NCBI GenBank assembly: GCA_964030475.1
Contig: CAXIPT010000004.1
Location: forward strand, 2,758,639-2,822,638
DNA: 64,000 nt
Direction: 5' to 3'
DNA from: Tethya wilhelma
Taxonomy: Eukaryota; Porifera; Demospongiae; Tethyida; Tethyidae
Shown in pieces: positions 33,990 to 44,957 of the stretch. The translations under genes and the position numbers were made by a program. Position 1 is the first letter of the stretch. Every line of letters starts with the position of its first letter. The notes beneath the pieces were generated by a model. That model made no database searches. It was not told where the DNA came from and worked only from the letters and a program-made list of their open reading frames with translations.

Positions 33990-35020
33990 GTATAATAATT
34001 ATTATGCTACTAGAGGAATGAGGGCTGCAAGTCCAAATCCTGTCCACTTGTGAAGTAGTGTTTGTTGGAAGTGACTTTTTTCAAAGCAATCACATGTTAC
34101 TACGTAAACAGAACAGTAGTACTATTGCCACTAGTAATACAATTATACCACTTAAAATGCCCATAAACTTGTTCAACTACCGCTGTTGCTTAGCAACTTC
34201 CAATAAAATACAGTTATTATACAGTATTTCATGTGTCTTAGGCTACTGTATGGGTATCTGTTTGGTCTGACAACAGCATTGCAATTTGCACAACAGTCAT
34301 ACATGTAGGATCGCTAGACTGAGTTGTAGTCTTGTCACACTAGCTCCGTTCATACCGATATTGCACAAAGAACACAATATTTCAGGTTATGCATGGTAAC
34401 ATTGGTTGCATACTCCAGACCTGTAACCCATATTTTTTTATGAAAAAAACATGCGGTGGTACATATTAAACCTTCAGAGTGTGTGGCTAGTTTTCTGATC
34501 AATTTATCAGTGGTAGAATATAATTATGCTTCTACTAAATTTGTGAACTGACCGCCAGACATCTTGCTATTAGACTTTTAAAGTTAGCTGTGACTAAGCC
34601 CACTAATGCTCATTGGCAATGTTGATAGAGCTCCACTGAATTGAAGCAAACGTCTCTACTATGACTATATTCATATATCCATAGGTTGAGCACCAATAAA
34701 ACCTGCAAGACATTGAGTAGCAGCTAGTAGTAGATCATTTCACACTGCAAACACTCAATCAGCCATGTCGATGATCACGTATACATAGTCTAGAAGCTAA
34801 AGGTCAAAACTATTGAATATCAAGTATACACGATGATACCCCCCCCCCCTCCAGTAAAGTCAACCTACTCACAAATGTGGGGCTCACCCCAATTATTATT
34901 GTAATAATTAAAAGTATTCATGAACACTCAAGAATGTACTATGTAATCTAAGTTATCAGATCTGAGTACAACTGCGGTAGATGATACATTCTTGAGATAA
35001 GAAAAGCACAAACAATTTTG
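33990..35020. other. No gene seen
   Basis: AT-rich spacer before the intact peptidase. It contains a poly-C run near 34840; no conserved coding segment was seen. Confidence 0.5.
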
Positions 35021-35070
35021 GGTGCATGGTCATAGCATCTTTGCTCAATGTTCATGCCACGATTTATAAC

Positions 35071-36495
35071 ATGAAGCTCTTACTGCTAATGATCAGTGTC
35101 TTGCTGGTACCTGCTCTAGTTTCTTGCGAAGGACAAAAGGATTCAAATGTGAATGTTCCAAAACGATCAAAGAGATGGGATGCTTACATCCAAAGTCTTA
35201 AAGATGCTCATGAAGAAAGGCGTGTTCGTCGTCAAACTGGAGCTCGAGAATGGGAATCTGTCAGAGCTAATTGTGATCCTGCTACATACACTTTACGTGA
35301 TACATTAGGAGTCACAAGACGTCGTCGTGGAGCTAATAGTCTTCTAGCTGAACCACAACATCAAGGAGATTGCGGTAGTTGCTGGGCTTTTTCGAGCATA
35401 CACACTCTCACAGATCAACTAAGTCTCAATCGGGGAACTCGTCAACCACTGCTGTCTGCGAACCATGTTACCTTATGCAACAAGGATAATGATTATGTTG
35501 GTAGTGGGAATGGGTGCTGTGGTGCACTTAGTTTATATGCAGGCCCATTGTATTTTTTTACTTCTGGAGTTACTACTAATGAGTGTTCTCCTTATGGTAC
35601 TGTCGTTAGCAGGTACAGTGATAATGATAAAAAGCGTAATATACCACTTCCAACTTGTCCAAGAACGTGTGCTGATGGGAGTTCACTAACTCTGACATCA
35701 TACAGAAATCGCTTGAGAGCTACAACTCTTGCGAATGACGAAGCAATAATAAATGCACTAGATGCAGGAGGTGTTGTCCTTGCTGGAATGTTTCCAACTT
35801 ATGAATTCTCTTTGTATCAATGCGGGGTCTATTCCGATTCAGGGACCACAAAGAGACGTGGTGGTCATGCTATTGAAATTGTTGACTATGGAACAACTCT
35901 ATCAGGCACTGACTTTTGGGTAGTGAAAAACAGCTGGGGTACCAACAGGCATGAAAATGGTTACTTTCGAATTGCTAGGGGACATCTTGGAATTGCTAGA
36001 GGTAATGCACGGGGAATATTACTATCAGTTAGCACAGAAACTAATCCAGCATTCACTCTTCCTACTGATACTCCTGACTTTGGTGCCTGCTCTGAAGTTG
36101 AAGTTGCTAATCCTACAAATGATGAAATGGTCAGATCTACAGAAGAGTTTGTACGTCAACAGCTCATTTCAATGAACCTAGTATCCTGTCGCCCTGGTGA
36201 TGGAGGAACACCAACTGAACTTAATTTGAACACAATTATGTCTGCCGACACACAAGTCATTGCTGGAACCAATGTGGACGTTGATTTTGCTGCCACTGTT
36301 GAAGGTTGTGAGCAACCAACCACAGTTGATATTTCTTCCAGTGTGATAATCGATCTAAATGAAAATTTTTCACTTGAAAGCCACACCATTACCATACGAA
36401 GCAACAGCAACAATAATGCTAAGAATTTAGCATCTCTCTGCTGGTCTCTTCTAGTTATGGCTGCTGCACTGGTGATTTTCACTGTGCAAGAATAG
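35071..36495 (+). CDS. Papain-like cysteine peptidase with C-terminal cystatin-like domain, intronless, 474 aa
   Basis: Residues 1-19 are a signal peptide (MKLLLLMISVLLVPALVSCE). A short basic pro-region, KRSKRWDAYI to about 75, lacks the ERFNIN motif. The peptidase domain has Q98-G-D-C-G-S-C104-W, GNGCCG at 147-151, NECSPYG, GGH266AIEIVDYG and KN287SWG: oxyanion Gln, catalytic Cys, His and Asn are all present, cathepsin B-like but without a visible occluding-loop HH. Residues about 335-445 resemble a cystatin: FG-x-C-SEVE start, a helix with DEMVRSTEEFVRQQL, Q395-V-I-A-G399 (the inhibitory QxVxG loop) and TNVDVDF. A Ser/Asn spacer and hydrophobic tail (455-472) suggest a GPI signal or anchor. 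The ATG at 35071 is chosen over 35026 because all paralogues start there. Domain assignment of the tail is from motifs only. Confidence 0.88.
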   Translation: MKLLLLMISVLLVPALVSCEGQKDSNVNVPKRSKRWDAYIQSLKDAHEERRVRRQTGAREWESVRANCDPATYTLRDTLGVTRRRRGANSLLAEPQHQGDCGSCWAFSSIHTLTDQLSLNRGTRQPLLSANHVTLCNKDNDYVGSGNGCCGALSLYAGPLYFFTSGVTTNECSPYGTVVSRYSDNDKKRNIPLPTCPRTCADGSSLTLTSYRNRLRATTLANDEAIINALDAGGVVLAGMFPTYEFSLYQCGVYSDSGTTKRRGGHAIEIVDYGTTLSGTDFWVVKNSWGTNRHENGYFRIARGHLGIARGNARGILLSVSTETNPAFTLPTDTPDFGACSEVEVANPTNDEMVRSTEEFVRQQLISMNLVSCRPGDGGTPTELNLNTIMSADTQVIAGTNVDVDFAATVEGCEQPTTVDISSSVIIDLNENFSLESHTITIRSNSNNNAKNLASLCWSLLVMAAALVIFTVQE

Positions 36496-36864
36496 CCAAA
36501 TTAAAGAGAGTTTGAGTATAGTTTAGTCCATGAGAAACTTAGAGCTTTAGTAGAAGAAAACATACAATTATGTTTCTATATGTAGGCATTTGTAGTGAGT
36601 TAAGTTTGTACACAATGTAGAATTGTTGACTAGAAGCTGTATAATTATTCCATGCATGGACATAATAATTATGTGTAACAACACTATATAGGTGTGATGA
36701 AATTATTTTTGATCAACAAACTATACGATATTCTGAGCATCTTAGCTATATGAGTGTTGCAAAGCAATTTGCTCATAAGCTCCTGTTTATACTCAGCAAA
36801 TTAATGTACAGCACAGTATGACATCAATTTTAGAATAATAATTATTGACAGTATTCATGAATAC

Positions 36865-37095
36865 TAATATAATGAAAGCACCAAGGTGCATCATAATCCT
36901 CGCCGCACTCAACTAGCATGCACAACTAAAGGCATGTATGCATGACCTAGTCTCGCGGGCCAGACGTTCCGGGATGTCTGGCTCACGAGACTATGCATGA
37001 CCCATGACCAGCACAGAGGTGTCAGCCCGCCGGGCTAGCAAATTCTAGCCTACTGCAGGATATACAGTAAGCTGTGGTTAGCCTAGTTATAATTA
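36865..37095. repeat. Interspersed repeat with GCACCAAGGTGC head and an inserted hairpin
   Basis: Begins AATGAAAGCACCAAGGTGCA and resembles 54797-55000 and, inverted, 62620-62665. A foldback AGTCTCGCGGGCCAGAC...GTCTGGCTCACGAGACT sits inside at about 36951-36993. Confidence 0.65.
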
Positions 37096-37191
37096 TTTAA
37101 ACCTCTATTTAAAAATTCATTGAATGTACTTTTGATGCTTGTAGTACTTGCAAATTGAATGCTCAGCTGTAGCTAGATCTGGCTATCTGGC

Positions 37192-37531
37192 TAAATTCAG
37201 TATGCCCGGGCTCAAGGGGCGGCGACTCCCATATGCTCTGTACTTGCGCCTGTGACCGCGGTCAAGATGATGGCCAACGGTCAAGGCGAAATTTTCTTGC
37301 TGGTCAACGGTCAAAATGAAATTTTAGAACGGTTAAAATGAATTTCAGAACGGTAAAGTTGGTAAAGGTCGTCCAAATGACGTCATACCGAAACTACGGT
37401 CAACGGTCAAGCTCAAATTTTAGCACTGGTCAAGGGTCAAAATGAAAATTTACAACGGTCAAGATCTTGACCGCGGTCACAGGTGCAAGTATAGAGCATA
37501 TGGGAGTCGCCGCCCCTTGCTGAATTTGGTC
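37192..37531. mobile_element. Inverted-repeat element with ~56-bp TIRs and CGGTCAA core repeats
   Basis: Left arm CAAGGGGCGGCGACTCCCAT continues through GACCGCGGTCAAGAT, and the complement occupies the right end (CCGCCCCTTG at about 37510). The interior repeats variants of CGGTCAACGGTCAA. The arms extend outward into AAATTCAG/CTGAATTT, interrupted on the left by a 12-bp insertion. No coding capacity. Confidence 0.85.
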
Positions 37532-37602
37532 TAGTACTCTTGCAGCAAAGGTGGACATAGAGTAGACGCTCTGTCAATGTATTAGCACAACAGTTGTCTC
37601 AC

Positions 37603-37842
37603 CTCCTTCTTTGTGATCTCCTGACTGAGATCATCCAAGTGATTACTCTCCCTGGCAAACACATTGATCTTCATCTGGTCTTCATGATTCACCTCAACCT
37701 GACCACAATACAAGTTACAGCCAGAGCCTTTCATGCACAGAGTAACAAACCTACCCAGTCAGTGTGGTAGACCACTTACCTTGATGTCAGCAGCCTTGCT
37801 TGCAGCAGCAGAAGGAGCAACAACAGATGATGGAGTGGCCAT
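37603..37842 (-). CDS. PFDN4: Prefoldin subunit 4, first two exons
   Basis: PFDN4 is a beta-type subunit of the hexameric prefoldin chaperone that hands unfolded actin and tubulin to TRiC. Exon 1 is 37780-37842 (MATPSSVVAPSAAASKAADI) and exon 2 is 37603-37698 (VEVNHEDQMKINVFARESNH with LDDLSQEITKKE), which matches the family's start of helix 1 ('FEDQQKINKFAR'). The rest of the protein (about 80 residues) is not found to the left, where an inverted-repeat element and the intronless peptidase lie. It is head-to-head with the ABCA-like gene, 123 bp apart. Confidence 0.85.
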
Positions 37843-37965
37843 GCTGGTAATGAACTTTAGACCCCAAACTGTTGCGTCATTTTTAATTGTAGGGGATTCC
37901 CCCAAACTTGGCCACACTTCGTTCATGTGACTGACTAGTGATAGGTTTCTCGATCAAAAGCTAGG
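37843..37965. promoter_or_regulatory. Short bidirectional promoter PFDN4 / ABCA-like
   Basis: Only 123 bp separate the two start codons. No TATA box was seen. Shared promoter function is inferred from the arrangement. Confidence 0.5.
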
Positions 37966-38902
37966 ATGGCTGCTGGAAGGTTCAGACAACTCCGCTTGCT
38001 TCTGTGGAAGAATTGGCTGTTTAGTGTAAGTAATAATTTATGAGTACAATTTGTCTCTGCATGAATGTATAAACCAGAGATGAACTTCAAAATTTATAGC
38101 TGTGATTCATCTACAGATCCGTAGTTGGAAAGCCACTTTCCTGCAGCTCTTTGCCCCTTGTTTCTTCCTGATCCTCGTCACAGGTCTCAGTTACCTCCCT
38201 CAAGGACTGCAAGATCTCCCCTACCCATCAACAGACTCTGTGGGACACCTACCTCAGTGTACTGTGAGTGTGTTGTCAACAAGTACACTGTAGTCATATC
38301 ATTGGTGTTGTCATGCTATTGATGTGTCTCCAGGCATGGAATCACCAAACATGTACCTCTTTGGTGGCCATGACTCTTTACTCTGGAGAATCAGTAAGAT
38401 GTAGCCTAACTGTTTCTAAAGTTGATTGTAAGTGTTTGATTTTTTTCACTGTGTTCAGCATGAAAGCTGTGTAAATGACTTGCTGGAAAAATTCTCTAAA
38501 AGTAAGTCATTGCGAAGATGTGCTAGAGCCTTGTTTATTCCATCAATTCATCATCATTATTACTGTCCATACAATGCCATTGTTTACACAGCAACTGGAA
38601 TGACAGATGTTCAAAAGACCAGATTGAACGTGTCAATATTGACAGAGAAGAACGTCTCTGAGGAAGAAATAAACGAATATGTACCTCAGGCACTCTCATT
38701 CTACAAATTTTGGAACGAACATTTCAAGCCTAATGCAACTCAAGTGGTAAGGACTAATGGTGGTACATGTGAGAGAAAGCTGGAACCAGGATGGTTCAGC
38801 TTTGTGGTTTAAAAACACCATAATTATGATATTGTGAATAACAACAATTATTGTGTTTTTGTTTCACTTTTAGGCTGTTGTTTTTTTGGAGTGCAATACA
38901 AG
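37966..38902 (+). CDS. ABCA-type ABC transporter, N-terminal exons
   Basis: Six exons: 37966-38025 (MAAGRFRQLRLLLWKNWLFS), 38117-38263, 38334-38393, 38459-38501, 38592-38746 and 38874-38902, phases consistent. The 'L-L-L-W-K-N' start followed by a hydrophobic helix (LFAPCFFLILVTGLSYLP) is characteristic of subfamily A transporters, which begin with a membrane span and a large extracellular loop; the LNVSILTEKNVSEEEINEYV region and AVVFLE fit that loop. The gene is cut at the N at 39007. Subfamily A is likely; the specific orthologue is unknown. Confidence 0.7.
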
Positions 38903-39128
38903 GTGAGCCATTACATGCAGTGCTAGCTGTAGAGTAGAATTTGTCATTTGTCATGTCAGTGTTTGGAATACCCTCTTTACAGTTCACCGCGGCCTAAGCT
39001 GAACTANCTTTCTGACACTTTTTCTGATCATTAAATCAAATCTATATCTCATCATGATTGTGATAATAACTTGATAGTGTTTAGAGTGCAATAATACTTT
39101 GCATGAACACTGTAACTTTAATTTTTCA

Positions 39129-39434
39129 AAGACCACCCAAAAGCAATATCAATCTAGGAATTTTAATAATACTTTTGTGTGAGGTAGCGAAAACAGTTCG
39201 AGACAAGGAGGGCCATAATTATATCCAATTATGACCACCAGTATTCCTATCTAGCTACACACCATCAGATCAAGACAAGCTCCCCCTTTTTCCTCCTTTT
39301 GTTGACTACTCATACGTTGTAGTTAACACCACAACTTTTATTAATATTCCACAATAATAATTCTTGTTTATTCATGCATGCATGCATTAATGCTATCTTT
39401 ATTAGGGACTGACATTAGATATTTGGGTGGTCTT
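39129..39434. mobile_element. MITE, GACCACCCAAA family, short copy
   Basis: Terminal repeats AAAGACCACCCAAAA and (inverted) TTTGGGTGGTCTTA. The interior shares 'cctccttttgttgactactcatacg' with the longer copy at 39997-40963. Confidence 0.75.
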
Positions 39435-39996
39435 AGCAACTATGTCAAGAAACTGTTGAGACATGCATATTATACCTATAGATCTCAATGGACACCATGC
39501 AGCTACATTGAACCATGATTATGTTCCAACATGCATGCCATAGGTATTCAATGAATGACAACATGCAGTGCATACCTAAGTGGCTAGTAATTGACAGCTC
39601 TTGGTTTGTTTTTTTTTTTTGTATTAACAGATAATTACTGAACTTGGCTAGAATAATACCATGCAGGAGCTTGAGATAGCGACACTACATGACTCTAGGC
39701 TAAACGCTCAGAAGCAGCATGCAGATCCTTTGTTTTAACGCTTGTATTTTTTATAAAGTCCACGTGCTCATTGCCAGCAGCTGGATTGCGATATTGTTGA
39801 TGTGATGTTGGCTATAAGTTCAACACTGACAGCATGCATGCCTAGCTCGATATAGCGCTACTTTGGTGCTAATTATCTGCATCAAGGCAGGCTACAGTAT
39901 ATTACGCCGAGGATTGTGTACCATGCATATATGGTGCTCTTTATTTTGTCTGGAACTATTACATGCAGTTACTCTCTTTCTTCTATTCCAATGTTG

Positions 39997-40963
39997 AAGA
40001 CCACCCAAAAATCTTAATATTAGTCCCTCAGTTACGAATGCACGGTGAATGAGTACACAGGAATTTAATTCCATTTTTTGTGTGGTCTAGTGAAAAACAG
40101 TCTGAGACATGCAGGAGTGCCAAAATTATAACCAATTATGACCATTTGTATTCACAGTTCATTAGATCAAAACAAGCTCCCTCTTCTTCCTCCTTTTGTT
40201 GACTACTCATACGAAAAGTTCAGTGACAGAATTAACTTAGCGCTAATGCAAAGGGGAAGTTTTTCAAACTACATGCAGCGCAATTCTTCATAACACACAA
40301 AAATGTATACACCCATTGCAAAGTACTGAGTGGGGCTACAATATATGAAAATATTCAACACAAAATTTTGTAAAGAAATTTAATATAGATATTGACTAAG
40401 TGGACTCCCAGGTCTCCATGCATGACCTTGTCATGCAGTTGGTCCAATTTTATTGTTGGATTAAAGTCAATCATTAGAGATGATAACATAAGTGATTTGG
40501 CAGATAGAATTTAGGTTTCAATAAAGGAGATGAAATTCCAATCAAGGGAATTGACAGTATTAATAATTTTCACACAATTAATTATTATTGCATGGTTTCG
40601 AAAAATACTTAATATACGTGCGAACTAAAGAAAATGAACCATCATTATGCTATGGAAAACCAAATCATGGTTCAATAACATTATTAGTAGTAGTGTGGCT
40701 TCTTATGTAATATGTTCATAATATACGCAAATTATTTCCTTGATTCCTTTGCGTATGAGTAGTCAACAAGAGGAGGAAAAAGGGGGAGCTTGTTTTGATC
40801 TGATGGACTGTAACCACAGAAGAATACCAAGTGGTCATAATTGGTGACAACTATAGCACTCCTATCTTATGTAGACTATTTTTTCTACTACACACAGTAT
40901 AATTAAATTGCTGTTTATTCATGCACCACTGAGGGACTAATATCACAATCTTGGATGATCTTT
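39997..40963. mobile_element. MITE-like element, GACCACCCAAA family, ~970-bp copy
   Basis: Left end AAGACCACCCAAAAATCTTA leading to TATTAGTCCCTCAG; the right end is the approximate reverse complement (GAGGGACTAATATCACAATC then TTGGATGATCTT). Inner arms 'tttgttgactactcatacg' (about 40195-40213) and 'cgtatgagtagtcaacaag' (about 40752-40770) are also inverted. No long reading frame. Confidence 0.7.
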
Positions 40964-41817
40964 GCACATGCAATTATAAGTTAGACTAAGTGTTCATGCA
41001 AAGGATATTGCTAATGCATGTAGTTGACTGGTACAATACTGTGTGCAAGGTTAAGGTTACTACATGTATTCACTCTATTTCATATGATGGAGAAGGGAAC
41101 AAGCTTGGATATACTCCATTCACTAAATTAAATGTATTAGTGGATGTCATATGTACAAATATTCTACACAATGCGTTATAGAAAAACCTTGTAGCCATAA
41201 GCAACTCAGATTTATCTAGCTACATATTAATATATAGTAAAATTAATAATACGTATATATATATATAGAAGGAAAGTTTCGATTAGCAAGTTAACTTTAT
41301 GAATGTCTCTTGTCAAACATTTTTAAATTTTAACTTTCACCAGGCAGATGAGCTTCATTTACACTGAATTAATTTTATGTACAATAATAATAACAGTTAC
41401 TGTACTCTTGCAGATGGATTATAATTATCTGCAAAATCTTTAAAACTTTACCACTATTATTGATGGTTTAGAGGAACCTTGTATGCAACTATCTTGCAAT
41501 TTTAGATTGAGCTATTACAGCTTTTACTGATGAATCTATTATATTGCCAATTAACCTTTCTCCACCACTCCCCTCCTTTTCTATATAATTATATATATAT
41601 ATATATATTTTTTTCTTTTAGGAGGGAGGATTGAGGGTGGAGGGATCGAAGAGAGGAGGGAGACTTTATCAATAATCTTAAATGCTTGATTGTTTTGACC
41701 TGCATACATGCAGTGGCATGACAATGTATAGTAAAATTTAATATGAATAAAATAATATTTCTATATTTCCTACATTTATGCATGGGTGCTTAAAATGTAA
41801 TTTACGACAAGGGAATT
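40964..41817. other. No gene seen
   Basis: AT-rich spacer with a TA microsatellite near 41590 and no recognisable coding segment, upstream of the next peptidase promoter. Confidence 0.5.
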
Positions 41818-41819
41818 AG

Positions 41820-41845
41820 CATAAAAAGGCTTTCTGATGCTCTTT
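41820..41845 (+). promoter_or_regulatory. TATA-like core promoter of peptidase gene
   Basis: CATAAAAAGGCTTTCTGATG lies about 115 bp before the ATG at 41938. The same ATAAAAAGGCTTTCTA block precedes two other family members on the minus strand (58691-58706 and about 61737-61754), so it is a conserved family core promoter. Confidence 0.65.
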
Positions 41846-41937
41846 GCAGAACAGTTTCGTGTTTCTCAATCGTTCATGCAAAGGAGTTCTTACTGCAGGG
41901 TTACAACCAAAGGCTACAACTATACATAAATCCAATG

Positions 41938-43362
41938 ATGAAGTTCTTACTACTACTGATCAGTGTGTTGCTGGTCCCTGCTCTAATTTCTTGTGAAGGA
42001 GAAAAGGATTCAAATGTGATGGCTCCTAAACGATCCAAGAGATGGGATGCTTACATTCAAAGTCTTAAAGATGCTCATAAAGAAAGGCGTGTTCGTCGTC
42101 AAGCTGGAGCACAAGAATGGGAATCTGACAGAGCTAATTGCAATCCTGCTACGTATACTACACATGATACGAAGGGACGTCGTGGATCTGATAGTCTGAT
42201 TGCTACACCTCAAGATCAAGGAGACTGTGGTAGCTGTTGGGCTTTTTCGAGCATACATACCCTCACAGATCAACTAAGTCTCACTCTGGGAACTCGCCAA
42301 CCACTGCTGTCTGCAAATCATCTTACTCTGTGCAACAAGGAAATAGACTTTGTTGGTGAAGGAAATGGATGCTGTGGTGGTGATTTGGCTGCAGGACCAT
42401 TTTACTTTTGGACAGATGGAGTTGTTTCCAATGAGTGTTCTCCTTATGGCGATGATGTTAGCAGCTACAATGCAAATATTTTTAAAAGAGATCCGAATAG
42501 GCCACTGCCAAACTGTCCAAGCACCTGTGCTGATGGGAGTTCATTAATCGTGACTTCATACTTTGACCGCTTGGATATTTCAACTCTGGACAGTGAACAA
42601 GATATAATAGATGCACTAGAAGCAGGAAGTGTCGTCCTGGCTGGAATGAAAGTGACTGATGAATTCTTCATGTACGAATGTGGTGTCTATATTGATTCAG
42701 GAGAAACAGATGTCTGTGGTGGCCACGCTGTTGAAATTGTTGACTACGGAACAACCCCATCAGGTGTTGACTTTTGGGTAGCAAAAAACAGCTGGGGAGT
42801 ACGTGATCCACGAGGCCAGCCTGTACAAGAGAACGGTTTCTTCCGCATTGCTAGGGGAGAGCTTCAAATTGCAGAAGAAGCAATATTACTATCGATTAGC
42901 GCAGACCCTGATCCAGCATTAGCGCTTCCTACTAATGTTCCTGAGTTTGGTACCTGCACTGAAGCTGAAGTTAATGATCCAATGAGCAATGAAATGGTCA
43001 GATCTGTAGAAGAGTTTGTGCGTCAACAGCTCATTTCAATGAACCTGGTATCCTGTCGCCCTGGTGATGGAGGAACACCAACTGAACTTACTTTGAACAC
43101 AATTACATCTGCTGACACACAAGTCGTGGCTGGAACCAATGTGGATGTTGATTTCACTGCCACTGTTGTAGGTTGTGAGCAAAGGACCATGGTGGATATC
43201 TCTGCCAGTGTGATGATTGATCTTGATGATACTTTTACACTGGAAAGCCGAAGCATTACCATACGAAGCAGCAGCAACAACAGTGCTAAGAATTTTGCAT
43301 CTCTCTACTGGACCCTTCTTGTCTTTGCTGCTGCACTGGTGATCTTAATTGTACAAGAGTAG
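41938..43362 (+). CDS. Papain-like cysteine peptidase with C-terminal cystatin-like domain, second intact copy, 474 aa
   Basis: Same architecture as the copy at 35071: signal peptide MKFLLLLISVLLVPALISCE, basic pro-region PKRSKRWDAYIQSLKDAHKE, QGDCGSCWAFSS, GNGCCGG, NECSPYG, GGHAVEIVDYG and VAKNSWG. The C-terminal part has FGTCTEAEVNDPMSNEMVRS, QVVAGTNVDVDF and a Ser/Asn-rich stretch before the hydrophobic end. The cystatin QVVAG is the canonical inhibitory loop sequence. The double ATG at 41935/41938 leaves the exact start open; 41938 matches the paralogues. No introns, unlike nearly every other gene here, which suggests an ancient retroposition followed by local duplication. Confidence 0.88.
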   Translation: MKFLLLLISVLLVPALISCEGEKDSNVMAPKRSKRWDAYIQSLKDAHKERRVRRQAGAQEWESDRANCNPATYTTHDTKGRRGSDSLIATPQDQGDCGSCWAFSSIHTLTDQLSLTLGTRQPLLSANHLTLCNKEIDFVGEGNGCCGGDLAAGPFYFWTDGVVSNECSPYGDDVSSYNANIFKRDPNRPLPNCPSTCADGSSLIVTSYFDRLDISTLDSEQDIIDALEAGSVVLAGMKVTDEFFMYECGVYIDSGETDVCGGHAVEIVDYGTTPSGVDFWVAKNSWGVRDPRGQPVQENGFFRIARGELQIAEEAILLSISADPDPALALPTNVPEFGTCTEAEVNDPMSNEMVRSVEEFVRQQLISMNLVSCRPGDGGTPTELTLNTITSADTQVVAGTNVDVDFTATVVGCEQRTMVDISASVMIDLDDTFTLESRSITIRSSSNNSAKNFASLYWTLLVFAAALVILIVQE

Positions 43363-43763
43363 CCACAAAGGAACTGCTAATTGACCGAAAGACTTGAGTA
43401 GAGTTATACGTTAGTACCTATGAAAAACTATAGCCCTTAATGGAGTTTTATAGAAGAAAGTAGACATTTTAGTTTATTGATACGAATAAATGAGTGATAT
43501 CTTTTAGAGTTTGCACATAATGTAGCAATTGTAGACTATATGCAGCTACTATAGTATAGGCCCATGCAGTTAGCATGAATACGGATATATATAGATACCC
43601 GTATTAGGTCAATAGACACATAAAAAATGTTGTTGATCGACAAACTGTTATTATTTAACAAAATGTACATGCAGAGAGCCACGGAGGTGGGATAAGTTTG
43701 AGTGCCACCTTCATTCAATGGATGTAGTAAAATTAATGAAACAGACATACACCACAAAGAATA

Positions 43764-43979
43764 CCGTATAGCACAAAATATTGGCGGGAATAAAATTTGG
43801 CGGATTGTCAAAAATATCATGATTGGTGGATTTTATTTTGGCGTTAGTGCTCGCAGTAATACACGTATTACGTATGTGCATGCGCAAAAATTACTGCTTG
43901 GCGGATTTAATATTGGCGGTCCTTATCAAAACCGCCAATCCGCCAATATTAAAATCTGCCAAATTTTTGTGCTATACGG
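43764..43979. mobile_element. MITE, CCGTATAGC family with GGCGG/CCGCC arms
   Basis: TA flanks an element starting CCGTATAGCACAAAATATTG and ending with the complement TTTTTGTGCTATACGG before TA. The 216-bp interior has nested inverted copies of AATATTGGCGG. Relatives are at 56565-56765 and partly at 48010-48125 and 63870-63940. Confidence 0.85.
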
Positions 43980-43989
43980 TACATGGTAA

Positions 43990-44640
43990 ACTGCATTACA
44001 ATAGTCCTGTATATTGTATATACTCATGACAACCTTTGCCCAAAATAATAAATATGGTAAAGGGTCCTGCACAAAATGAAGGCACCGAAGCCTCGGCACA
44101 CTTAGCTATAGTCAGTGCACTTATAATGCTATATACACGCCAGTATCAACATATTGTGTGTCGTGACACTCAAAGCCAGCCCAGGTTCCACCACTGACAT
44201 AACTCTGTGATGGAGCAGAATATGCAAGTCACAGGCTATAAGATATGCTATGATTATATATGATTGTACTGGAATGCTCAACTGCATGTTGTAAAATCAT
44301 AGACAGTAAAATCTATGGTAAAATAGTTGGAGTTTACAAGATCTAGCCAGGAGCTGACCTGAGCCTGATTCCAGTACTGAGTCACTTAAAAAAAAATCTA
44401 TATACATACAAATACATCTATAGATGCTTGCATAGAAAGCAGGCCAACCCTTGTCTGTCTTTCCAAGGAACACTGACCAACAGCAGTAGCAGCATAGACC
44501 TGACCTGAGAATAGCCTGGGACCGGCTTCCATGGCCTGATACAAAATAGTCAGCCACAGGCAGACTGAAAATCTACACATGCCAATGGGCCTACATCCTT
44601 ACATAGAAAGCAGGCTAATTCCTGTCTATATATTGAAACA
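43990..44640. other. No gene seen
   Basis: AT-rich DNA with a GCACCGAAGCC repeat fragment near 44080. The frames at 44297-44580 have no recognisable features. Confidence 0.5.
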
Positions 44641-44647
44641 ACCCTGA

Positions 44648-44922
44648 CTAAAGTCTATTCGCGTTCACTTGAGCCCAGGAAGTAGTGTGGTTTTGCTTAA
44701 GTACTATACTTTTCCGCATTTGTGGTTAATGGAATGTCTGTACTTTATGTATGGGGCATACGCGTAACTTTTGAATGGTAAGGGGTAGCGCTTTTTAAAA
44801 AGTACCAAACGAATCTACGTGAAATTTGCGATCGAATGGTATCTAAAATAGGACAATTCATAGATATACGGCCAAGTCATGAAGAAATTTTGAAGGCTCA
44901 AGTAAACGCGAATAGACTTTAG
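44648..44922. mobile_element. MITE, CTAAAGTC family
   Basis: Left CTAAAGTCTATTCGCGTTCA and right complement (TAAACGCGAATAGACTTTAG) enclose 275 bp that includes 'taacttttgaatggtaag', shared with 1668-1907. Confidence 0.8.
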
Positions 44923-44957
44923 CAGCAGCAGCAGCATAAACTCATTAAGCACCACCA

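Noticed and set aside
38432..38812. 126-codon continuous frame in the ABCA region
   Set aside because: It joins two real exons through an intron that happens to stay open; GT-AG borders and phase favour separate exons.
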